13,356 nucleotides of DNA from Gallionellaceae bacterium UBA6222 (GTDB lineage: Bacteria; Pseudomonadota; Gammaproteobacteria; Burkholderiales; Gallionellaceae): positions 1 through 13,356 of the forward strand of contig DISA01000079.1 in NCBI GenBank assembly GCA_002421915.1. Reading direction: 5' to 3'. Shown one piece after another: positions 1 through 6,520 of this stretch. The first letter of the stretch is position 1. Each line of letters starts with the position of its first letter. The position numbers were made by a program, and so were the translations under genes. The notes under the pieces are model-generated. The model did no database searches. It was given only the letters and a program-made list of their open reading frames with translations, and was not told the DNA's origin.

Positions 1-224
1 TGTCTAGTGTTTCGGGGTCGATTCACCCGCCCTGAATTTGTCCAAAGTGCCTCAATCGCCACATGGCACATTATTTCCAGCATTCAACTGCTGTTTTAAG
101 TTCATTCGCAATCTGATCAAACAACAAGGTTGATGTGCGTCAGGGTTTCATAACATAAACACCTATATTCTGTAGGTGAATTCAAGTGCCTCAAAATCAA
201 TCTTCATTGTGCTGGCAAATTACG

Positions 225-247
225 ATTGTTTTATCAAATAAAACAAT
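225..247. promoter_or_regulatory. Perfect 10-bp inverted repeat, candidate operator
   Basis: The arms attgttttat (225-234) and ataaaacaat (238-247) are exact reverse complements around a 3-nt caa spacer. The site lies about 175 nt before the ompW start. It is AT-rich with no U-tract after it, so a dimeric regulator site is more likely than a terminator. The regulator is unknown. It does not match the TTGAT-N4-ATCAA spacing of an FNR box. Confidence 0.45.
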
Positions 248-325
248 TAGATAAATCAAAACAGAGGGTGAAGTTGATGTGCCTGCCATTGAAGCCAAAT
301 CTGGCACGATGATTTTTTAGGGGCT

Positions 326-356
326 ACCAAAAGGTTGGTCCAATCAGCTTGCTGAT
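326..356. promoter_or_regulatory. Two adjacent small palindromes before ompW
   Basis: Arms accaa (326-330) and ttggt (335-339) surround a 4-nt spacer. Three nt later, atcagc (343-348) and gctgat (351-356) surround a 2-nt spacer. They lie 67-97 nt before the ompW start, where an operator or a 5'-UTR hairpin would act. Function is unknown, and chance occurrence of such short arms is possible. Confidence 0.3.
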
Positions 357-422
357 AGGTGCGACAAGCTGTTCAGAAATGCTTTTTAAACCGTAGTAAT
401 TTACTTTCAGGAGAATGGAATC

Positions 423-1013
423 ATGCAGAAAAAGGTATTGATGGTCATGGCGGCAAGTGTTTTGTTTGCTTCACCAAACGTATTTGCTGAGGCTGGCAAC
501 TGGATGGCACGCGTGCGTGCGGTTAGCATTGAAACAAACAATAGCTCCAGTCCCGTTGCGGGTGTGGCTGTCAGCAACAAGACGATTCCAGAGGTTGACA
601 TCAGTTATTTTTTTACCGATAACATCTCGGCAGAGCTGGTGCTGACATATCCGCAAAAGCATGATGTATCGCTGAATGGCACATTTCTTGGCACAGTGAA
701 AGAGCTGCCGCCGACTTTGCTGGCGCAATACCACTTTATGCCCGGCAGTTCCTTTAGTCCCTACGTGGGGGCGGGGCTGAATTACACGATGTTTTCGAGT
801 GTAGACATTCCTGGTCTGGATATTTCCAGAAGCAGCATAGGCGGCGCGTTGCAAGTTGGTTTTGACATTCCGGTCAATGAGAACCTGTCTTTCAATGTCG
901 ACCTGAAAAAGGTTTACATGAAAACCGACGTGAAAACCGCGGCAGGTGCTTATGTGACGACCCTCAATGTTGACCCTGTGCTGCTCGGCGTTGGGCTGGG
1001 CTGGAAATTCTAA
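423..1013 (+). CDS. ompW: OmpW family outer membrane protein
   Basis: This predicts a 196-residue precursor of an eight-stranded outer membrane beta-barrel, a family associated with passage of small hydrophobic compounds and with stress responses. Residues 1-22 form a signal peptide (basic MQKK, hydrophobic core, cleavage near VFA-EA). Family-like features follow: a strand containing PPTLLAQYHF near residues 97-106, PYVGAGLNYT near 114-123, and a C-terminal strand ending GVGLGWKF with the terminal Phe typical of barrels recognised by the BAM machinery. Length fits OmpW (about 190-210 precursor residues). A GGAG lies about 9 nt before the ATG. The gene is monocistronic as far as visible, with a large palindromic leader upstream and an inverted repeat downstream. 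It is less GC-rich than the efflux genes. The exact substrate cannot be told. Confidence 0.9.
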   Translation: MQKKVLMVMAASVLFASPNVFAEAGNWMARVRAVSIETNNSSSPVAGVAVSNKTIPEVDISYFFTDNISAELVLTYPQKHDVSLNGTFLGTVKELPPTLLAQYHFMPGSSFSPYVGAGLNYTMFSSVDIPGLDISRSSIGGALQVGFDIPVNENLSFNVDLKKVYMKTDVKTAAGAYVTTLNVDPVLLGVGLGWKF

Positions 1014-1038
1014 AGAGGCGCTGATCAAGTCTGATTTT

Positions 1039-1106
1039 GTCGCTCCCGCGCAGGCGGGGAGCCCAGTCAATTCAATAAACTGGATTCCCGCCTGCGCCGG
1101 AATGAC
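1039..1106. repeat. GC-rich inverted repeat, REP-like intergenic palindrome
   Basis: The left arm (1039-1066) and right arm (1080-1106) are nearly complementary, with a shared core of cgcaggcggg and its complement, around a 13-nt AT-rich loop (1067-1079). The arms begin and end with gtc/gac and cag/ctg. This resembles the dispersed palindromes often found between genes in Betaproteobacteria. Its place 25 nt after the ompW stop suggests it may also stabilise the ompW mRNA or end transcription. No U-tract follows, so a classical intrinsic terminator is unlikely. Copy number cannot be seen from one window. Confidence 0.7.
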
Positions 1107-1139
1107 AACTTAATCAGGTGTTTCCTTAATTGGGGCGAA

Positions 1140-1180
1140 TCTCGCGCAACGAGAGTACCTACCGCACTTATTCCTGGTAG
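1140..1180. promoter_or_regulatory. Two inverted repeats upstream of the efflux genes
   Basis: tctcg (1140-1144) and cgaga (1150-1154) form a 5-bp repeat with a 5-nt spacer. ctacc (1159-1163) and ggtag (1176-1180) form a second with a 12-nt spacer. They lie about 100-140 nt before the small His-rich gene that opens the efflux set. A metal-responsive repressor or two-component response regulator would be expected to act here. No regulator gene is in the window and no consensus was matched, so this is only a candidate. Confidence 0.25.
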
Positions 1181-1276
1181 CTAGGCGTGCGAACCATGGT
1201 TAAACGGGGCAGCTCTTCACCCACTCGGCCAAAATGTGGCATTGCCCGCAACTTTAGATTAGACTGCGCGCGCACC

Positions 1277-1630
1277 ATGAGAAAGATCACCACACATATT
1301 CTGCGCCTGCTGCTTGTCGTGCTCGTCAGCACGTTCATGTCGCCAAGTTTTGCGTGGCAGATGATCGACAGCCGCAACGAAACCACGATTGCATCGTTTT
1401 CCGGGAATGACGATCACCATCATCATGACGATGATGGCGAGGGCGATGTCGATACCACGCATTCTCAAATCGGTCATTTATTGAGCCATCTGCCTGTGTT
1501 GATGGTGGACATCGCGCCCCTTCCTGTTGTTCAAGCAGATGCCTCTGCTTTCTCGGCTTGCGGCATCGTTTTTACCTTCACAGCCACCGATCCCCCCTAC
1601 AAACCTCCCCGCACCTTCCTTTTCGTCTGA
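1277..1630 (+). CDS. Small secreted His/Asp-rich protein, CzcI-like
   Basis: 117 residues if started at the ATG at 1277, which places a good signal peptide at the N-terminus (MRKITTHILRLLLVV, then cleavage near SFA-WQ, residues 24-26). An upstream in-frame GTG at 1187 and ATG at 1196 would add about 30 polar residues before the signal sequence, so I reject them. The mature part has a cluster HHHHDDDGEGD near residues 47-57, a plausible metal-binding patch, and further His residues. The C-terminus is Pro-rich (DPPYKPPR). Small exported proteins of this layout (CzcI, CopL-like) lie just ahead of czcCBA-type operons, where CzcI is considered to affect their expression. Position and layout support that reading, but sequence similarity was judged by eye. 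It is followed after 64 nt by the outer membrane factor gene. Confidence 0.6.
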   Translation: MRKITTHILRLLLVVLVSTFMSPSFAWQMIDSRNETTIASFSGNDDHHHHDDDGEGDVDTTHSQIGHLLSHLPVLMVDIAPLPVVQADASAFSACGIVFTFTATDPPYKPPRTFLFV

Positions 1631-1683
1631 ACACATTTTGTTCCGTAGGCATTCGAGCCTGCGGTCTGTTGTATCTGACTGAA

Positions 1684-1688
1684 AAGGA
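1684..1688 (+). promoter_or_regulatory. Ribosome binding site favouring the 1695 start
   Basis: AAGGA sits 6 nt before the ATG at 1695. The alternative in-frame ATG at 1755, which would start directly at a compact signal peptide, has only a weak GGATAA upstream. This supports the longer form of the outer membrane factor, although the N-terminus is unusual in either case. Confidence 0.5.
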
Positions 1689-1694
1689 ATCATC

Positions 1695-3092
1695 ATGTCG
1701 AAAGGTTGTTCCCGAATTCGTGAGGCATTGCTGCCCTCCCGGATAAAACGATTCATGTCATTCGCCAAATTTACGGCGTTGATGCTATCGATTGCTTCTG
1801 TTGGAATTGCTCAAGCAGAAGACCTGTCTCCGGTTGAAAAGCGCGCATTGGCCGGGCGCGAAGCAGTTGGCAGCGTATCCGGAATGGCGGGAGATGCCCG
1901 AGTCTGGACGCTGGCAGACAGCGTAAGACGCGCGCTCGACACCGCACCGGAACTGCGTGCCGCCGAGGCGGAGATCGCCGCGCGCACGGCCGAGTTGGCC
2001 CAGGCCGAAGCCTGGCCTAATCCGAGCGTTGATCTGGACGCGAACAACCGGCTCGGACAAGAGGATGGTCGCGGCGGAACCAGTCTCACCCGTATCGGCT
2101 TGAGCCAACCATTGCCGCTACGGCGCATCGCGCATCAGCGCGCGGCGGCCGAGGCGAATCTGGAGAGCGCGCGCGCGAATTCCCGCTACCGCCAGCTGCT
2201 GCTTGAACGCGAGGTCGCACGCGTTTTTCATGCGTTGCAACTGGCCGCAGCCAAGCGCCAGCTTGCCGAAGAGCGACTGCGGCTCGTGGCCGAATCTCCC
2301 GACGCCTCGCGCAAGTCAGACCGGCTGGTGCGCTATCTCACGCCGCTCGAACGCCAGCGTCTGTCCATTCTCAATGAGGAAGCCGGCCAGGCTGTCGCCG
2401 CTGCCGAACGGGAGCAGCAGAAAGCGCTCATCGATTTCCGCGCGCTGCTGGCGCTGCCAAACGGGACACGCGCCGAGCCGGAGGGGCTGACATTGCCGTC
2501 CGAGCCCGCGAATCTCGTCACGCTGACACGTGAACTGGAATCTCATCCGGCACTACTGGCATCGCGCAAGGAAGCCGAGGCGGCACAGGCGGGGATCGCG
2601 GTCGCCGAATCGCAGCGTTACGCCGACCCGACATTGAGCCTGTATCGCGAACGCGACTATCTTGCCGGTGCCCGACGCGATGTGACCGGTGTGGGCATTA
2701 GCGTGCAGATCCCGCTCTGGAACACCGGCAACGGCTCGGTCGCCAAGGCCGGGGCTGAGGCGGCACGCATGCAGGCGCAACTCATGCTGGTACAGCGCGA
2801 TGCCGGTAGCCGTCTCGAACAGGCACACGCCCAACTGCGCGGCCTGCTCGAACAGACCGGACGCCTGCGCACGAATCTGCTGGAACCCGCGCGCGCGATG
2901 TACACGCTCACACGCCGCAGTTTTGCCGCCGGCGAACTCAACGTCCTCAGTCTGGTGGACGCCAACAACACCTACTTCGATGCCCTCGCGCGTTACCTTG
3001 AATTGCAGCAGGAATGCGCGCTTGCCGCCGCCGACCTGCGCATCGCGTCCGGCGTCTCCTTACTTGATTTATCGAAGGAGCCAACACGATGA
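1695..3092 (+). CDS. czcC: CzcC/TolC-family outer membrane efflux channel
   Basis: This outer membrane factor of a tripartite metal efflux system should form a trimeric channel from periplasm to exterior. It has 465 residues from 1695, or 445 from the ATG at 1755. A hydrophobic signal segment (MSFAKFTALMLSIASVGIAQ, residues 21-40) is followed by the mature region. Two OEP repeats are visible. The first starts near residue 69 (WTLADSVRRAL) with a strand at NPSVDLDANN. The second has strands around LSLYRERDY and GVGISVQIPLWNTGNG (about 315-346). The helices between are long and Ala/Arg/Gln-rich. The stop overlaps the pump start by 4 nt (ATGA), implying translational coupling. CzcC-like is preferred over CusC because the sequence lacks the lipobox Cys expected of CusC-type lipoproteins. 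The metal cannot be read from this protein. Confidence 0.88.
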   Translation: MSKGCSRIREALLPSRIKRFMSFAKFTALMLSIASVGIAQAEDLSPVEKRALAGREAVGSVSGMAGDARVWTLADSVRRALDTAPELRAAEAEIAARTAELAQAEAWPNPSVDLDANNRLGQEDGRGGTSLTRIGLSQPLPLRRIAHQRAAAEANLESARANSRYRQLLLEREVARVFHALQLAAAKRQLAEERLRLVAESPDASRKSDRLVRYLTPLERQRLSILNEEAGQAVAAAEREQQKALIDFRALLALPNGTRAEPEGLTLPSEPANLVTLTRELESHPALLASRKEAEAAQAGIAVAESQRYADPTLSLYRERDYLAGARRDVTGVGISVQIPLWNTGNGSVAKAGAEAARMQAQLMLVQRDAGSRLEQAHAQLRGLLEQTGRLRTNLLEPARAMYTLTRRSFAAGELNVLSLVDANNTYFDALARYLELQQECALAAADLRIASGVSLLDLSKEPTR

Positions 3093-6000
3093 TTACCGCA
3101 CTGATCCGTTTCGCGCTGATCCAGCGCCTGATGATGCTGCTCGTGGCCTCGGCCGTGGTCTTCGGCGGCCTGTGGGCATTCCGCACGCTGCCCATCGATG
3201 CTTTTCCCGACATCTACACGCCGCAGGTACAGGTGATCGTGAAGGCGCCGGGCATGACCCCGGCCGAGATCGAGAGCCGCATCACTTTCCCCATCGAGAC
3301 CGAGATGCAGGGCCTGCCACGCCAGACGGCGCTGCGTTCACTCAACAAGTACGCACTCGGGCTGGTGAATGTCTGGTTCGAGGACGGCACCGACATCTAT
3401 TGGGCACGCCAGCAGGTGGCCGAACGCCTGAATCAGGTGCGCGGGAACCTGCCGCCCGGTATTGAACCTGTGTTGGCGCCGATCACCACGCCGCTCGGCG
3501 AGGTCTACATGTATCGCATCGAGGGCGGCGCATTGAGCAACGTCGAACGGCGCACGCTGCAGGACTGGACGATCCGCCCGCGCCTGCGCAGTGTGGATGG
3601 GGTCGCGGACATCAATTCGCTCGGCGGCGAGGCGCGCGCTTTCGAGGTCGTGGTCCAGCCCGAAAAACTCGCGCGTTTCGGCCTCGGGCTCGGTGACGTG
3701 GAGCAGGCGCTTGCGGCGAGCAACCGCAATGCGGGCGGCGACCGCATCAACCGCAAAGACCAGACCCTGCTGGTGCGCACCGTCGGCGTACTGCGCGGTC
3801 TGGACGATATCGGCAAGGTGGTGGTGGCGACGCGCACCGGCACGCCGGTGCTGGTACGTGACGTGGCCGAGGTGCGTCTTGACTCGCTCATCCGCTACGG
3901 CGGCGTGACCGCCGACGCTCAGGGTGAAGTGGTCACGGGGCTGGTGCTGTTGCGCAAGGATGCGAACGGGCGCAGCACGGTCGAGGGAGTGAAGCGCGAA
4001 ATCGCGGCATTGGCGCCGATGCTGCCCGAGGGCGTGAAAATCGTGCCGTTCTACGACCGCACCGAACTGATCGATGAAGCCGTGTGGACGGTGCAGACGG
4101 CGCTCGCCGAGGCGGTGATGCTGGTGCTCATCGTGCTCATCATGCTGCTCGGCAACCTGCGCGCGGCGCTTACCGTGTCGCTGATCCTGCCGCTGTCGGT
4201 GCTGTTCACGTTCCTGGCGATGCGCACCTTCGGCATTTCCGCCAACCTCATGTCGCTCGGCGGACTCGCCATCGCCATCGGTATTCTGGTGGATGCGGCC
4301 GTGGTAGTAGTGGAAAACATCCACATGCAACTTGCGCACGCCCCCAAGGGGGTGAGCCGCCTGCACCTGGTGTACCGCGCGACGGCGGAGGTCGGCATGC
4401 CGGTGCTGTCCGGGGTACTCATCATCGTCATCGTGTTCCTGCCGCTGTTCACGCTCTCCGGCCTCGAAGGCAAGATGTTCGCACCGCTCGCGCTGACTAT
4501 TTGCTTTGCGCTCATCGGCTCGCTCGCGCTTTCGCTCACCCTCATCCCGGTGCTCGCGAGTTTCCTGATGCGCAACGGCGGGCATGGCGACGACCGCGTA
4601 CTGGCGGCGATCAAGCGCGTTTATCTGCCGGTGATGCGCTGGGCGCTTGCGCATCGCAAGGCCGCGGTCGGTGGCGCGTTGCTTGCGCTTGCCGTGGCCG
4701 CAGCACTGTTCCCGCTCATCGGACGCGAGTTCATGCCCATCATGGACGAGGGTTCGACCGTGGTGATCATCGAGAAAAAGCCGGACATCACGCTCGAAGC
4801 CTCGCTCGCCGCAGACGCGCAGTACCAGCGGGCGATGATGGAACTGCCCGAAGTCACCGGCGTGGTGTCGCGCACCGGCACCGACGAACTGGGCTTTGAT
4901 CCCATGGGCCTCTATCAGACCGACAATTTCGTGCTCACCAAACCGCGCGATCAATGGACACGCAGCCTTGCCGAATTTCAGGAGGCGTTGCGCCAGAAGC
5001 TCGAAGCGTTCGACGGCATCGAGATCGCCTTCACCCAGCCGATCGACATGCGCGTGTCGGAGATGCTCTCCGGTGTGCGCGCCGCGCTGGCGATCAAGAT
5101 CTACGGCGACGATCTTGCCGTGCTGGAGGAAAAGTCGAAACAGATCGAGGAGCTGGCCGGCAAAGTGGCGGGCGCGGTGGACATCGTGCGTCCGCCGCTG
5201 CTCGGCCAGCAATACCTGCAAGTGGAGATTCGCCCGGAGCGGATCGCGCGCTACGGCATCCAGGTCGAGGACATCAATCGTCTGGTCGAAACCGCAGTTG
5301 GCGGCAAGGTGGTGACCGAGGTGATCGAATCAAGCCGGCGCACCGGGGTGCTGCTGCGCTTCCCCGAGGATGCGCGGACCACGCCGCAGGCACTGGCACA
5401 TCTGCTGGTCCTGACGCCGGGCGGTGCCAGGGTGCCGCTCGCCATGCTGGCCGACATCCGCGAAGCGGACGGCCCGGTGCAGATCACGCGCGAGGCCAGC
5501 AAGCGTCTGGCCGTGGTGCAGGTCAACGTCGAGGGGCGCGATGTGGTCGGTCTGGTCGCGGACGTGCGCGCCGCCATCGAGCGTGAGGTCAAGCTGCCGG
5601 GCGGCTACTACATCGACTATGGCGGCCAGTTCGAGAACCAGCAGCGCGCCGCCGCACGGCTGGGACTGGTCGTGCCGATATCCATCGTGCTTATTTTCTT
5701 CATGCTGTTCACAACCTTCCACTCGATACGCCAGGCAGGTTTGATTCTGCTCAACATCCCGTTCGCGATGATAGGCGGCGTGTTGAGCTTGTATGCTTCC
5801 GGTCTGTATTTGTCGGTGCCGGCCTCGGTGGGTTTTATCACCCTGTTCGGTATCGCGGTGTTGAACGGCGTGGTGATGGTGGCGTATTTCAACCAGTTGC
5901 GCGAGGCCGGCCGCACGGTGCTGCAGGCGGTGCAGGAAGGGGCGGAACGCAGGCTGCGACCCGTGCTGATGACGGCGCTCATCGCCAGCTTCGGCCTGGT

Positions 6001-6178
6001 GCCCATGCTGCTTGCCACTGGCCCCGGTTCCGAGCTGCAGCGGCCGCTGGCGGTGGTGGTGATCGGCGGGCTGTTCACCTCGACGCTGCTGACGCTGGTG
6101 CTGTTGCCGACGCTGTATGCATGGCTGGAGACGCGCTCCGCGCGTCAAATCAACCCTTCCAAAGGAAGCACATTATGA
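3089..6178 (+). CDS. czcA: CzcA/CusA-family heavy-metal RND efflux pump
   Basis: This 1029-residue inner membrane proton/cation antiporter matches the usual length of HME-RND pumps. TM1 spans about residues 12-31, followed by the family-typical DAFPDIYTPQVQV and TFPIETEMQGLP. TM2-6 run from about 334, TM7 is near 520-545, the second periplasmic loop extends to about 857, and TM8-12 end near 1012. The TM4 motif reads AIGILVDAAVVVVEN, with D402 and E409 present. The position of the first Asp in the CzcA motif DFG-x3-DGA is Ala396. The loop motif QPIDMRVSEMLSGVR and the TM10-11 motifs GIAVLNGVVM and RPVLMTALIASFG are CzcA-like. By eye, the CusA copper-binding Met residues are not conserved, so a divalent metal is favoured. 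GAAGGAG lies 8 nt before the start. No adaptor gene separates it from the channel gene. It overlaps the next gene by 4 nt. Confidence 0.93.
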   Translation: MITALIRFALIQRLMMLLVASAVVFGGLWAFRTLPIDAFPDIYTPQVQVIVKAPGMTPAEIESRITFPIETEMQGLPRQTALRSLNKYALGLVNVWFEDGTDIYWARQQVAERLNQVRGNLPPGIEPVLAPITTPLGEVYMYRIEGGALSNVERRTLQDWTIRPRLRSVDGVADINSLGGEARAFEVVVQPEKLARFGLGLGDVEQALAASNRNAGGDRINRKDQTLLVRTVGVLRGLDDIGKVVVATRTGTPVLVRDVAEVRLDSLIRYGGVTADAQGEVVTGLVLLRKDANGRSTVEGVKREIAALAPMLPEGVKIVPFYDRTELIDEAVWTVQTALAEAVMLVLIVLIMLLGNLRAALTVSLILPLSVLFTFLAMRTFGISANLMSLGGLAIAIGILVDAAVVVVENIHMQLAHAPKGVSRLHLVYRATAEVGMPVLSGVLIIVIVFLPLFTLSGLEGKMFAPLALTICFALIGSLALSLTLIPVLASFLMRNGGHGDDRVLAAIKRVYLPVMRWALAHRKAAVGGALLALAVAAALFPLIGREFMPIMDEGSTVVIIEKKPDITLEASLAADAQYQRAMMELPEVTGVVSRTGTDELGFDPMGLYQTDNFVLTKPRDQWTRSLAEFQEALRQKLEAFDGIEIAFTQPIDMRVSEMLSGVRAALAIKIYGDDLAVLEEKSKQIEELAGKVAGAVDIVRPPLLGQQYLQVEIRPERIARYGIQVEDINRLVETAVGGKVVTEVIESSRRTGVLLRFPEDARTTPQALAHLLVLTPGGARVPLAMLADIREADGPVQITREASKRLAVVQVNVEGRDVVGLVADVRAAIEREVKLPGGYYIDYGGQFENQQRAAARLGLVVPISIVLIFFMLFTTFHSIRQAGLILLNIPFAMIGGVLSLYASGLYLSVPASVGFITLFGIAVLNGVVMVAYFNQLREAGRTVLQAVQEGAERRLRPVLMTALIASFGLVPMLLATGPGSELQRPLAVVVIGGLFTSTLLTLVLLPTLYAWLETRSARQINPSKGSTL

Positions 6179-6483
6179 AAAACCTGATCTTGATCGCACA
6201 TGCCGATATCAAGGAGAAGCTGGCCGATACCCTGCGCAGCCTTAGCCCGGTGTCGGAATTCACGTTTACCCAGGTCGAAAGCCACAGTGCGCAGGATGAA
6301 TTCGACACTGCGCTCTCGGTGCGCGATAGCGTGATCGGTTACACCCCGCGCGTGCGCGTGGATATTCTGCTCAAGTGCGACAATGTTGATACTGTCCTGC
6401 AGGCGTTGCGCACCGCCGACTGCGGTCTGGCGGGGCGCGCAAGTTACAGGGTTGCGCCGGTGGAAAAGCAGGGGGCACTGTGA
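6175..6483 (+). CDS. DUF3240-type small protein linked to the RND pump
   Basis: 102 residues, no signal peptide or membrane segment, so probably cytoplasmic. The start is set by the ATGA overlap with the pump stop; AAAGGAAG lies 8 nt upstream. The pattern fits DUF3240 proteins, which are encoded next to Czc/Cus-type pumps: strand NLILIAHADIK, a helix, strand FTFTQVESH, a SVRDSVIGYTPRVRVDILLK segment, a helix, and a closing strand SYRVAPV. A beta-alpha-beta order of this size suggests a ferredoxin-like, PII-like fold, which is inference. A regulatory or metal-sensing role at the cytoplasmic face of the pump is plausible but unproven. It is the last gene of the set and ends 37 nt before the convergent fliR stop. 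Confidence 0.75.
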   Translation: MKNLILIAHADIKEKLADTLRSLSPVSEFTFTQVESHSAQDEFDTALSVRDSVIGYTPRVRVDILLKCDNVDTVLQALRTADCGLAGRASYRVAPVEKQGAL

Positions 6484-6520
6484 TGCAGGCGGACTGTCAA
6501 TCACATGTTCCAGATACCCC

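Larger units (their letters stand above)
1..422. other. AT-rich intergenic leader upstream of ompW
   Basis: No convincing protein gene is visible in these 422 nt. Base composition is clearly more AT-rich than the efflux and flagellar genes. The stretch holds a perfect 10-bp inverted repeat (225-247), two smaller palindromes in tandem (326-339 and 343-356), a weaker one (160-178), and a duplicated motif containing GTTGATGTGC at 129-138 and 273-282. Each copy of that motif opens a tiny reading frame (133-153 and 277-312). I could not assign a sigma-70 promoter with confidence. The density of symmetric elements suggests a regulated leader for ompW, which is inference. Confidence 0.6.

Noticed and set aside
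302..316. TGGCACG resembling a sigma-54 -24 element in the ompW leader
   Set aside because: The -12 element would be TTTT instead of TTGC, missing the essential GC. A second TGGCAC at 64-69 also lacks it (TTCC).
471..1070. Minus-strand open frame of 199 codons antisense to ompW
   Set aside because: No recognisable domain or signal. The plus-strand OmpW product has clear signal peptide and barrel features.
1187..1276. Upstream GTG (1187) and ATG (1196) starts for the His-rich protein
   Set aside because: They would put about 30 polar residues ahead of a clear signal peptide; 1277 fits an exported protein.
3338..5221. Long minus-strand open frame of 627 codons antisense to the RND pump
   Set aside because: It is His/Arg/Gln-rich, low-complexity and without any family signature. 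It lies wholly inside a pump gene with strong conserved motifs, and GC-rich codon bias produces such shadows.
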